This document shows positions 1-5,227 of a DNA stretch of 7,016 nucleotides, piece by piece (position 1 is the first letter of the stretch; the number at the start of each line of letters is the position of its first letter). The position numbers and the translations under genes are program-made. The notes under the pieces are model-generated. The model was given only the letters and a program-made list of their open reading frames with translations. It made no database searches and was not told where the DNA came from. Source of the stretch: Kiritimatiellia bacterium (lineage in GTDB: Bacteria; Verrucomicrobiota; Kiritimatiellia; RFP12; UBA1067); contig JAFVCR010000025.1 in assembly GCA_017479035.1 (NCBI GenBank), forward strand, positions 1 to 7,016, read 5' to 3'.

Positions 1-28
1 CGTGGGCAAATGACCCAGCGCGATGCCG

Positions 29-1111
29 TCAGTTTTCTATTACCACCTTCACGCCCGTGTCCACAAGGTTGTAGAACCACACCGCGCACCAGTTTGCCAA
101 GCGGAAACACCCGTGGCTTTCCGCACGGCCTATCTGCTCGGGATACGGCGTGCCGTGTATGCCGTATCCCGGCAATGAAAGCCCTATCCAAGCAAGCCCC
201 ACGGGGTTGTTAGGCCCGGGCGAGAGTATGTATTTGGAAGTTCCGTCCGCCGCCGAATCCGGCGACCATGTATAGTTCGGCAACTGCGCCATTGTAGATA
301 CCGTCACTACGCCTTGCGGCGGCAGATTGCTGCGTTTGGCGGCAATGGAACACGGCGCATATGCAATAAGCGCGCCTTTGGCATCGTATGCGCTGATGCT
401 CTTGCCAGCAAGGCTCACGCGCAGTTGCGCAGCCTTCGGCCAATGCAGATTGCGCCGCTGCGCCTGCGTAAGAAATTCCATGCGCCGCACGGCCGGCATC
501 ACCACCTGCGTCCCTTCAGCCGGGTTCGGCCAGTCTGCGGAAGGGTTCAACGCGCGCAGCAACGCCGGCGAGCAATGCCCCTTCTCCGCAAGAGCCTCCT
601 CCAGCGTTTCGTATCCTAGCGCATCTAGCGCGGCCTTGCCTTGCGGCGTGCCCGGCAGCGGTCCTGTTACAGACTTGACATCTTGCGCGGATATTGCGTG
701 CCATTTGAAAAGCGGCACAGCCGAACGGTTCAAGAACCGCAACGCCTCGGCGCGTTCCGCCCCAGTGGAAGATGCTAGCGGCGCAATCCCAAGCGACCGC
801 GCATATGCGGCAAGTGCGGCTTCGCTCTTGCGCCCCCACACGCCGTCTATCGAGCCGCAGAAGAACCCTGCCTGATCAAGGATTATCTGCAATTGCACTT
901 CCGTGCCGCCCGCCACCGCCACAAGCGCGGCAAGGATTGCAAGCACCAACGCGAGCATCTTACGCTTGGCGGAAACTCCCGGCGCGGGCGCACCCCCTTG
1001 CGCACGGCGTATCGCTTCAAGCGCGGGATGCAGCCGTCCACGGCGCACCACCGCCGCCGCCGTTCCCAAAAGTGCCACAACCGCAGCAATCTTTGCCAAT
1101 TGCCAAACCAT
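29..1111 (-). CDS. L,D-transpeptidase (YkuD domain) with peptidoglycan-binding and LysM-like regions
   Basis: A 360-residue envelope enzyme expected to form 3-3 crosslinks in peptidoglycan or attach proteins to it, acting on the periplasmic side. The YkuD domain fills about residues 227-360 and carries the catalytic signature: HG at 319-320, then SHGCFR at 332-337 with nucleophile Cys335. Residues 72-109 (VQLQIILDQAGF..IDGVWG) match a PG_binding_1 helical repeat, and about 160-208 (LGYETLEEALAEKGH, LLRALNP) look LysM-like. There are two hydrophobic segments, residues 5-22 and 52-68, separated by an Arg/Lys-rich linker, so the protein is probably membrane anchored with the linker in the cytoplasm. 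The start at 1111 lies 4 bases after the mraY stop without a good Shine-Dalgarno site, implying translational coupling. Met52 is an alternative start that would leave a simple signal peptide, but it too lacks a ribosome binding site. The family assignment is very secure; the physiological substrate is not shown. Confidence 0.93.
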   Translation of the reverse strand: MVWQLAKIAAVVALLGTAAAVVRRGRLHPALEAIRRAQGGAPAPGVSAKRKMLALVLAILAALVAVAGGTEVQLQIILDQAGFFCGSIDGVWGRKSEAALAAYARSLGIAPLASSTGAERAEALRFLNRSAVPLFKWHAISAQDVKSVTGPLPGTPQGKAALDALGYETLEEALAEKGHCSPALLRALNPSADWPNPAEGTQVVMPAVRRMEFLTQAQRRNLHWPKAAQLRVSLAGKSISAYDAKGALIAYAPCSIAAKRSNLPPQGVVTVSTMAQLPNYTWSPDSAADGTSKYILSPGPNNPVGLAWIGLSLPGYGIHGTPYPEQIGRAESHGCFRLANWCAVWFYNLVDTGVKVVIEN

Positions 1112-1115
1112 ACCG

Positions 1116-2246
1116 TCAGCGGATTTTCACGAAGATTACGAACAAGAGCGGAATGAGGAAGAGTTGCAGCAGCGTGAAGCGCAGGAAAATCTGCGGTTTC
1201 GACCATCCCCACTTCTTGCCGCAGTGGTCGTGGAGCGGGCAGCGCACAGCATTGAGGATGCGCACGAAGATGTTGCTGCTCCCCTCCGCCGTATCCACGC
1301 CCGCCTTGTGCAAAAATTTGAGCAAGACGATTTTGCCAAGCCCTGTGCCGCCGTTTACCATCGGCACCGCCATGAAAACGAGTATCAAAAGCGGGTTGCC
1401 CGTGGCCAGCGCGGCGGCACCCGCCAATAGCCCCAGATAGCGGCTGCCGGCATCGCCCATCAATACGTTGGAGGGGTATGCGTTCCACCACAAATACCCC
1501 GCAAACGCACCGGCGGATGTCATAGTTACCACCGCCCAGCGTGCGGCGTTGCGGCTCATGGTGCCGCCCACGTCGATGAGGAAATAGTGTGCGATGCGCG
1601 TGTTGCCGATTACGAGATACAGCACCGCCGCAAAACACACAAGCGAAATCACGCTCAATGTCCCCGTCAGGGAATCCACGCCGTCGGAGCAATTGGTGGC
1701 GTTCATCACGAACCACAGGAAGAATGCGCCAAGCGGTATATACACCGCCCACGGCACCATTATTATCTGTTTGTGGAACGGCAGCCACACCGCCACGTGC
1801 CGCAAATCGCCCGTGCCGTATGTCATGCCGAAATAGAGAAATGCGGCCACGCCTATGGAAGCAACTGCATCGAGAATGCCTTTTTTAACGCGTCCCCAAG
1901 GCTGCGGCGCGGCATCGTCCCAATATCCGCATTTCATCGCAAAGAACAAACACGCCACCGCTCCGGCCACGTCCCACGTCCACGGCACCACAAACGCCAT
2001 CACGATGAGCGCAATGGAAACGATCACGTTGCCCGCGCCCGTTGGTTTGTTCTTGGAATCCAAGCCCTCCTTGCCGAGGATTTCCTTGCCCCTGTCGCGC
2101 GGCAGGGAATCCCACAGCCTAGGCAGTGCGCGTTGCACCAAAAGCCCCGCGCCCAACGCGCCTATGGACATCAACACCGCATACGACCCCAACAGGCGCA
2201 GCGGCCCCCACACACCATTGTACATCACTCCAATCGCTTCAAGCAT
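1116..2246 (-). CDS. mraY: Phospho-N-acetylmuramoyl-pentapeptide-transferase (MraY), divergent form
   Basis: Transfers phospho-MurNAc-pentapeptide from UDP to undecaprenyl phosphate, making lipid I at the cytoplasmic face of the inner membrane. It has 376 residues, a normal MraY length, with about ten hydrophobic segments. Family motifs appear in order: KNKPTGAGN (66-73), the DD pair at 110-111 followed by KK at 121-122, NATNCSDGVDSLTG (182-195), LMGDAGS (262-268, with Asp265 at the metal-binding position) and RCPLHDHCG (335-343). Several positions depart from the usual consensus: PTMGG reads PTGAG, DGLDGL reads DGVDSL, and the HHH triplet reads HDH. The key Asp residues remain, so an active enzyme is likely. 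A related polyprenyl-phosphate sugar-phosphate transferase (WecA type) is less likely because of the PLHxH motif. It has its own promoter and strong ribosome binding site and is the first gene of an operon with the L,D-transpeptidase. No other murein-cluster genes are in the window. Confidence 0.92.
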   Translation of the reverse strand: MLEAIGVMYNGVWGPLRLLGSYAVLMSIGALGAGLLVQRALPRLWDSLPRDRGKEILGKEGLDSKNKPTGAGNVIVSIALIVMAFVVPWTWDVAGAVACLFFAMKCGYWDDAAPQPWGRVKKGILDAVASIGVAAFLYFGMTYGTGDLRHVAVWLPFHKQIIMVPWAVYIPLGAFFLWFVMNATNCSDGVDSLTGTLSVISLVCFAAVLYLVIGNTRIAHYFLIDVGGTMSRNAARWAVVTMTSAGAFAGYLWWNAYPSNVLMGDAGSRYLGLLAGAAALATGNPLLILVFMAVPMVNGGTGLGKIVLLKFLHKAGVDTAEGSSNIFVRILNAVRCPLHDHCGKKWGWSKPQIFLRFTLLQLFLIPLLFVIFVKIR

Positions 2247-2249
2247 CTG

Positions 2250-2257
2250 CCTCCTCC
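2250..2257 (-). promoter_or_regulatory. Ribosome binding site of mraY
   Basis: On the minus strand this reads GGAGGAGG followed by CAG and the ATG. Taking GGAGGA as the core gives 5 nt of spacing. It fixes the start at 2246 and argues against the ATG 13 bases upstream, which is out of frame. Confidence 0.85.
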
Positions 2258-2276
2258 ATTTCTCCGATGGGCGGCG

Positions 2277-2305
2277 ATTATATCAAATCCACAATCGCCT
2301 TGCAA
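2277..2305 (-). promoter_or_regulatory. Sigma70-type promoter of mraY-L,D-transpeptidase operon
   Basis: Minus strand: -35 TTGCAA (2305-2300), exactly 17 bases of spacer, -10 TATAAT (2282-2277). Transcription should begin near 2270, giving a leader of about 24 nt that includes the ribosome binding site. The -35 box lies one base beyond the T-tract of the preceding gene's terminator, so the operon has its own start rather than relying on readthrough. Predicted by sequence match only. Confidence 0.8.
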
Positions 2306-2306
2306 G

Positions 2307-2335
2307 AAAAAGCGGCGCAACATTTGTTGCGCCGC
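2307..2335 (-). terminator. Rho-independent terminator of the outer-membrane protein gene
   Basis: A perfect 10-bp stem (GCGGCGCAAC at 2312-2321 pairing with 2326-2335) with a 4-base loop is followed on the minus strand by TTTTT (2311-2307). It sits 40 bases after the stop codon of the beta-barrel gene and immediately before the mraY promoter. On the plus strand no T-run follows the stem, so the terminator is directional. Confidence 0.9.
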
Positions 2336-2374
2336 GAGGGAGTTGGTTTTACTTTCACAGGATATGCCAGTCCG

Positions 2375-3244
2375 TTAGAACTGGTATTGGAGAGAAAATA
2401 CCGGGCCGCCGCCCACGCCGAGTTCCTTGGTCTTGCCGTAGCGGTAGAATTTGTCCTTGTCGCCAGTGTCGGCATAGGCGAGGACGAGCGTGAGATTGGG
2501 CTTTACGAACCAGGCGACGTGCGCATTCCAGTAGTTGTTGTTGTGGATCTTGTCGCCAGCGTCGATGCCCTGCTTCCACTCAAAGCCGATAGCGAAGTTC
2601 TCCACGGGAATGATGTCGATATTTGCAAACGCGCCGAGGCCATAGTCGTTGTGGCCCACGATGCCGTTCACTACTTCATCGGAGTAGAGCAAACCTGCGG
2701 AAACGAGCACGGGAATCGGTGTCTGCGTGATGAGCTTGGAAGCGACGGCGTAGAAGTCGAAGCCGTAGTCGTCCAGCCCCAATGCGCCGGCAGTGGCGGA
2801 GTCGGTATACTTGTAGACCGTGCCGAGCGCGATGGCAGGAACCCATGCGCTGTCGAAGGCGTTTTCATCGAGAATGCGGACCTTCGCGCCGAGGTTATGC
2901 GTGGAGATGGAGTTGTCGCCATACTTGTGCGCGTTCACAAAGCCGTAGCCGTAGGAGACTTCGAGGCGCTCGAAGAACGTGATAGCCGTGGAGACCGCCC
3001 ACCAGTCGATGTCCGCATCCGGGAGCGTCACGAACCAAGTGCCGAACTGCGGAGTGGAAACGATGCCGTTAAGATTCGTGGTGGAGCCGCTTTCCCATTT
3101 CTGCCCGGCCGTGTAGGCGAGCGGGTTGAACGCAATGCCGCCTGTACCCTGCAGGTTGTTCAGCGGAACGCCCGCCACCGCCGCGAGAGACGCGCCGAGA
3201 GCCAAAACCGCCAGCTTGGACGAGATACTTGCATTGTTCTTCAT
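2375..3244 (-). CDS. Exported beta-barrel-like protein, DUF3034-like, probable outer membrane
   Basis: A 289-residue protein of unknown function. A signal peptide is clear: Lys-bearing n-region, hydrophobic residues 11-23 and a cleavage site after AVA (22-24). The mature part alternates polar and hydrophobic residues and is rich in Gly, Tyr, Trp and Asn. It ends in QYQF, and a C-terminal Phe is typical of outer-membrane barrels recognised by BAM. The early LQGTGGIAFNPLAY block (31-44), the FERLEVSYGYG segment (91-101) and the DFYAVASKL segment (163-171) resemble, from memory, DUF3034 proteins; this is a moderate-confidence resemblance. The start is set by AAGGAGG (3256-3250) with 5 nt of spacing. 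It has its own near-consensus promoter and a strong terminator, so it forms a single-gene, probably well-expressed unit. A porin-like or structural outer-membrane role is inference; no catalytic motif was seen. Confidence 0.85.
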   Translation of the reverse strand: MKNNASISSKLAVLALGASLAAVAGVPLNNLQGTGGIAFNPLAYTAGQKWESGSTTNLNGIVSTPQFGTWFVTLPDADIDWWAVSTAITFFERLEVSYGYGFVNAHKYGDNSISTHNLGAKVRILDENAFDSAWVPAIALGTVYKYTDSATAGALGLDDYGFDFYAVASKLITQTPIPVLVSAGLLYSDEVVNGIVGHNDYGLGAFANIDIIPVENFAIGFEWKQGIDAGDKIHNNNYWNAHVAWFVKPNLTLVLAYADTGDKDKFYRYGKTKELGVGGGPVFSLQYQF

Positions 3245-3249
3245 TTCTG

Positions 3250-3256
3250 CCTCCTT
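3250..3256 (-). promoter_or_regulatory. Ribosome binding site of the beta-barrel gene
   Basis: Minus strand AAGGAGG lies 5 nt before ATG at 3244, a near-perfect anti-16S match and spacing. It confirms the start, which also yields the signal peptide. Confidence 0.85.
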
Positions 3257-3314
3257 CTTTATAGGAATAAAACTTCGAAGCCAATCACTACCGCTTTAGT
3301 AGCGAACAGCGCAT

Positions 3315-3343
3315 ATTGTATCATATTCGCCGTTCGATTGCAA
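3315..3343 (-). promoter_or_regulatory. Sigma70-type promoter of the beta-barrel gene, with A/T-rich upstream tract
   Basis: Minus strand: -35 TTGCAA (3343-3338), 17-base spacer, -10 TACAAT (3320-3315). Predicted start is near 3308, with a leader of about 64 nt. The bases just upstream on the minus strand (about 3344-3373) contain A- and T-runs around AAAAAAGTTGAATTTTC, resembling an UP element that would raise promoter strength. A second weak -10-like TATAAA occurs in the leader near the ribosome binding site but lacks a well-spaced -35. Confidence 0.75.
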
Positions 3344-3634
3344 GAGGAAAATTCAACTTTTTTAGTAGTAATTGCTTTCCGCGCCGCCTCCGCCGCATTT
3401 TTCCGCGCTTTGGCAGGCCGTCCGGCGGCGAAACCGGCAGGGATTTCCCATTTGCCTAGCAAGGAGCAAAAATAGAGGCCAGGGCGTGCAAAAAAATTTT
3501 GAACGACCAAAATGACCATTTTGAACGACCAAAATTTTTTCGCACGCTCCTCTCTCCGGTTTTGCTCCGGTATCCTGTGCCGCAAACCAACGCCTTCAGC
3601 ACACCCTTATCCCGGATTTTTGGATTCCCCGAAA
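3344..3634. other. Non-coding intergenic region, left part, with palindromic structure
   Basis: There is no supportable gene between the beta-barrel promoter and the repeat block before miaB. The short open frames here run through the promoter, the palindromes or miaB and have no ribosome binding sites. The stretch holds the A/T-rich promoter upstream tract (3344-3373) and the imperfect inverted repeat centred near 3515, described separately. Nothing clear is visible in 3374-3462 or 3569-3634. Confidence 0.6.
3484..3547. repeat. 64-base imperfect palindrome with two internal 18-base direct repeats
   Basis: The outer arms 3484-3500 and 3531-3547 pair over 17 positions with a single mismatch (3490/3541): GCGTGC, then an A-run and TTTT. 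The inner arms CAAAAT (3508-3513) and ATTTTG (3518-3523) enclose GACC. Two identical direct copies, ATTTTGAACGACCAAAAT at 3496-3513 and 3518-3535, are separated by GACC. A further flanking pair, GGAGCAAAA (3463-3471) and TTTTGCTCC (3560-3568), extends the inverted symmetry over 3463-3568. It is not placed as a terminator for any gene here. It could be a dispersed palindromic element or a protein-binding site; the function is unknown. Confidence 0.8.
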
Positions 3635-3783
3635 TAGTTTGCAGTGTGCAGTTTGCAGTTGTTGCGCTACGTCCATAACTGCACACGGCAAATCCTCCGC
3701 GGGCGAGACGCCCGCGTCCCCACAGTACACAGTGGGGGGGTGGACAGTGCCACCAAAAACTGCAAACTGCACACTGCAAACTA
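3635..3783. repeat. Perfect 26-base inverted repeat pair enclosing 97 bases
   Basis: Bases 3635-3660 are the exact reverse complement of 3758-3783. Each arm is made of tandem 7-base units: read on the plus strand, the right arm is AACTGCA (3758), AACTGCA (3765), CACTGCA (3772), then AACTA. The enclosed 97 bases contain a GC-rich hairpin (3698-3716), a CCCCAC/GTGGGG pair (3718-3723 and 3732-3737), and a partial two-unit heptad copy at 3677-3690 (AACTGCA CACGGCA). No target-site duplication and no transposase were seen, so a non-autonomous transposable element is possible but unproven. Confidence 0.85.
3698..3716. repeat. GC-rich hairpin inside the inverted repeat
   Basis: CGCGGGCG (3698-3705) pairs perfectly over 8 bp with CGCCCGCG (3709-3716) across an AGA loop. 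No T-run follows on either strand, so it is not a standard terminator. It may be a small dispersed palindrome embedded in the larger element. Confidence 0.7.
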
Positions 3784-3792
3784 CTGACTGCG
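3758..3792 (+). repeat. Heptad tandem repeat array upstream of miaB
   Basis: Five consecutive 7-base units: AACTGCA, AACTGCA, CACTGCA, AACTACT, GACTGCG. The array ends 5 bases before the miaB -35 box. The unit order AACTACT followed by (A/G)ACTGC is also present in the array at 5182-5216, showing a shared origin. Confidence 0.8.
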
Positions 3793-3797
3793 GGGTG

Positions 3798-3826
3798 TTG
3801 CGTTCATGCGGAAAATATAATATAAT
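3798..3826 (+). promoter_or_regulatory. Sigma70-type promoter of miaB, placed for a leaderless transcript
   Basis: -35 TTGCGT (3798-3803), 17-base spacer, -10 TATAAT (3821-3826). Only 8 bases separate the -10 box from the ATG at 3835, so transcription should start at or within about 2 bases of the start codon. An overlapping second TATAAT (3816-3821) would give a leader of about 6 nt but has a poor -35. There is no Shine-Dalgarno sequence before miaB, in line with a leaderless mRNA. Confidence 0.75.
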
Positions 3827-3834
3827 AACCTGCG

Positions 3835-5175
3835 ATGAAATTCATTGTCCATACATACGGCTGCCAGATGAACGTGCGCGATTCGGAGGCGGTGGCGGCG
3901 CTTCTCGCGGCGGCCGGGCACGAAAAGGCAGCAAACGAAGACGAAGCGGAGATGGTAATCATAAACTCCTGCACCGTGCGTGACAAGGCCGAGCAGAAAG
4001 CCATCGGGAAGTCCGGCAATATGATCGCGGCCAAACGCAACGGCTCCAAACGGCTTGTGGGGCTGATGGGGTGCGCCGTGAAACGCCTAGGAGAGGACGT
4101 GTTCAAACTTCTGCCGGGGCTTGATTTTGCCGTGGGGCCGCGCCGTTTCGGTGCGATTCCCCATTTGGTGGAGCGCTGCCTTGCGGGGGAGAGGCGTATT
4201 CTTGAAACGGCGGGCGACGACGAAGTGCCACAGGGGCTCGACGCGCACGAGCAGCAAGGGTTCAAGGCATTCGTCACGGTGCTTTTGGGGTGCGACAACC
4301 GTTGCAGTTATTGCATAGTGCCGGATGTACGTGGGCACGAGTTTTCGCGTCCGGGGCGCGAGGTGGCGGCGGAGGTAGGCGCACTCGCCGCGCACGGCGT
4401 AAAAGAGGTATGCCTTTTGGGGCAAAGCGTCCTGCGATACGGCCGGCGCAATGCGGCATGGTTCGCTAGCGACCCGCCAAGCCTCTACAAAGAACCTTTC
4501 CCCCGTCTACTGGAAATGCTAGACAAAACGCAAGGGCTCGAACGCATACGCTTTACGAGTGCGCATCCCGGCGGCTGCACGGACGAACTCGTGCAGGCGT
4601 TTGCCACCATGCCGCGCGTCTGCCGCCATCTGCATCTGCCAGTGCAAAGCGGTTCGGACAGGATTTTGAAAGCGATGGGGCGCGGGTATGCGCGTGCGGA
4701 GTATCTCGCGGCCATTGCTAAACTACGCAGGTTCGACCCGGAATTCGCACTCACTACGGATGTAATCGTGGGCTATCCGGGCGAGACGGAAGAGGATTTC
4801 GAGGCTACGCGCTCGCTCATGGAAGAGGCGCAGTTCGACAACGCATTCATATTCAAGTATTCCCCGCGCCCCGGCACGCGCAGCGCGGCATTGCCGGACG
4901 ATGTGTCGAAAGAAGAAAAGGAGCGGCGCAACCAAGTGCTGCTTGCCGATCAGGAAAAACGCGGGCTAGCGCGGAACGAACGGCTTGTGGGCACCGTGCG
5001 CGAGGTAATGGTGGAGGGGCCTTCCCTGCGCAATGCCGCACGATGGAGCGGACGCGATGGCGGCAACCGCATAGTGGTTTTCGCGCCGCCGCGCGCGCTG
5101 CGGCCGGGCGAAACCGTGCAAGTGCGCATCACAGAGGCGCATCCGCAGATCCTCATAGGAGAAGCACTGGCATAA
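3835..5175 (+). CDS. miaB: tRNA-2-methylthio-N6-dimethylallyladenosine synthase (MiaB)
   Basis: A radical-SAM methylthiotransferase that adds a 2-methylthio group to i6A at position 37 of tRNAs reading UNN codons, in the cytoplasm. It has 446 residues, a normal family length. The N-terminal MTTase domain holds the auxiliary [4Fe-4S] cysteines Cys10 (TYGCQMN), Cys46 (NSCTVRDKAEQK) and Cys80 (MGC). The radical-SAM cluster is CDNRCSYC (Cys153, 157, 160). HLPVQSGS (267-274), VGYPGETEEDF (312-322) and YSPRPGT (342-348) follow, then a TRAM RNA-binding domain from about 383 with VEGPSLRN. CQMN, YSPRPGT and VEGPS favour MiaB over RimO or MtaB. Small departures: LGQSV for the usual LGQNV and one extra residue in TSAHP. 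The start is certain because an in-frame TAA occupies 3826-3828 and the N-terminus is canonical. There is no Shine-Dalgarno site. It heads a plus-strand gene set and needs MiaA, not in this window. Confidence 0.96.
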   Translation: MKFIVHTYGCQMNVRDSEAVAALLAAAGHEKAANEDEAEMVIINSCTVRDKAEQKAIGKSGNMIAAKRNGSKRLVGLMGCAVKRLGEDVFKLLPGLDFAVGPRRFGAIPHLVERCLAGERRILETAGDDEVPQGLDAHEQQGFKAFVTVLLGCDNRCSYCIVPDVRGHEFSRPGREVAAEVGALAAHGVKEVCLLGQSVLRYGRRNAAWFASDPPSLYKEPFPRLLEMLDKTQGLERIRFTSAHPGGCTDELVQAFATMPRVCRHLHLPVQSGSDRILKAMGRGYARAEYLAAIAKLRRFDPEFALTTDVIVGYPGETEEDFEATRSLMEEAQFDNAFIFKYSPRPGTRSAALPDDVSKEEKERRNQVLLADQEKRGLARNERLVGTVREVMVEGPSLRNAARWSGRDGGNRIVVFAPPRALRPGETVQVRITEAHPQILIGEALA

Positions 5176-5181
5176 ACCCCA

Positions 5182-5216
5182 AACTGCAAACTACTAACTG
5201 CAAACTGCAAACTTAC
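5182..5216 (+). repeat. Heptad tandem repeat array downstream of miaB
   Basis: Five in-register 7-base units: AACTGCA, AACTACT, AACTGCA, AACTGCA, AACTTAC. The array fills nearly all the 52-base gap between miaB and the next gene and stops directly before its ribosome binding site. It belongs to the same family as the arms of the inverted repeat upstream of miaB. It has no hairpin partner nearby, so it is not a terminator. Confidence 0.85.
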
Positions 5217-5222
5217 AAGGAG
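5217..5222 (+). promoter_or_regulatory. Ribosome binding site fixing the methyltransferase start at 5228
   Basis: AAGGAG lies 5 nt before the ATG at 5228. The alternative in-frame GTG at 5222 begins inside this site and so is unlikely to be the start. Confidence 0.8.
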
Positions 5223-5227
5223 TGCGT

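Noticed and set aside
1..28. Feature to the left of the L,D-transpeptidase
   Set aside because: Only 28 bases are visible after the stop codon; no terminator or gene can be supported.
883..1788. 301-codon open frame on the minus strand in another frame of mraY and the L,D-transpeptidase
   Set aside because: It overlaps two secure genes, its product is Arg-rich with no family signature, and it has no ribosome binding site of note.
2126..3475. 449-codon open frame on the plus strand, antisense to the beta-barrel gene
   Set aside because: It runs through the mraY 5' end, the promoter, the terminator and the beta-barrel gene. Its protein lacks a recognisable family, and the opposite strand has a signal peptide, ribosome binding site, promoter and terminator.
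3484..3547. Palindrome as a rho-independent terminator
   Set aside because: The T/A runs are inside the stem, no gene ends nearby on either strand, and the two flanking genes diverge.
3259..3585. 108-codon minus-strand open frame over the region upstream of the beta-barrel gene
   Set aside because: It covers the beta-barrel promoter, its leader and the palindrome at 3484-3547, and has no ribosome binding site. An Ala/Lys/Arg-rich segment looks protein-like, but this is not enough to call a gene.
3635..3783. Insertion sequence or integrated element
   Set aside because: There is no transposase frame and no visible target-site duplication; kept only as an inverted repeat with MITE as one option.
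3758..3792. CRISPR array
   Set aside because: The repeats are 7-base tandem units without spacers, and no cas gene is present.
3639..3983. 114-codon plus-strand open frame from the inverted repeat into miaB
   Set aside because: It is made of the repeat arms and the out-of-frame start of miaB; no ribosome binding site or conserved motif.
5222..5227. GTG at 5222 as the methyltransferase start
   Set aside because: It overlaps the AAGGAG ribosome binding site; the ATG at 5228 is correctly spaced.
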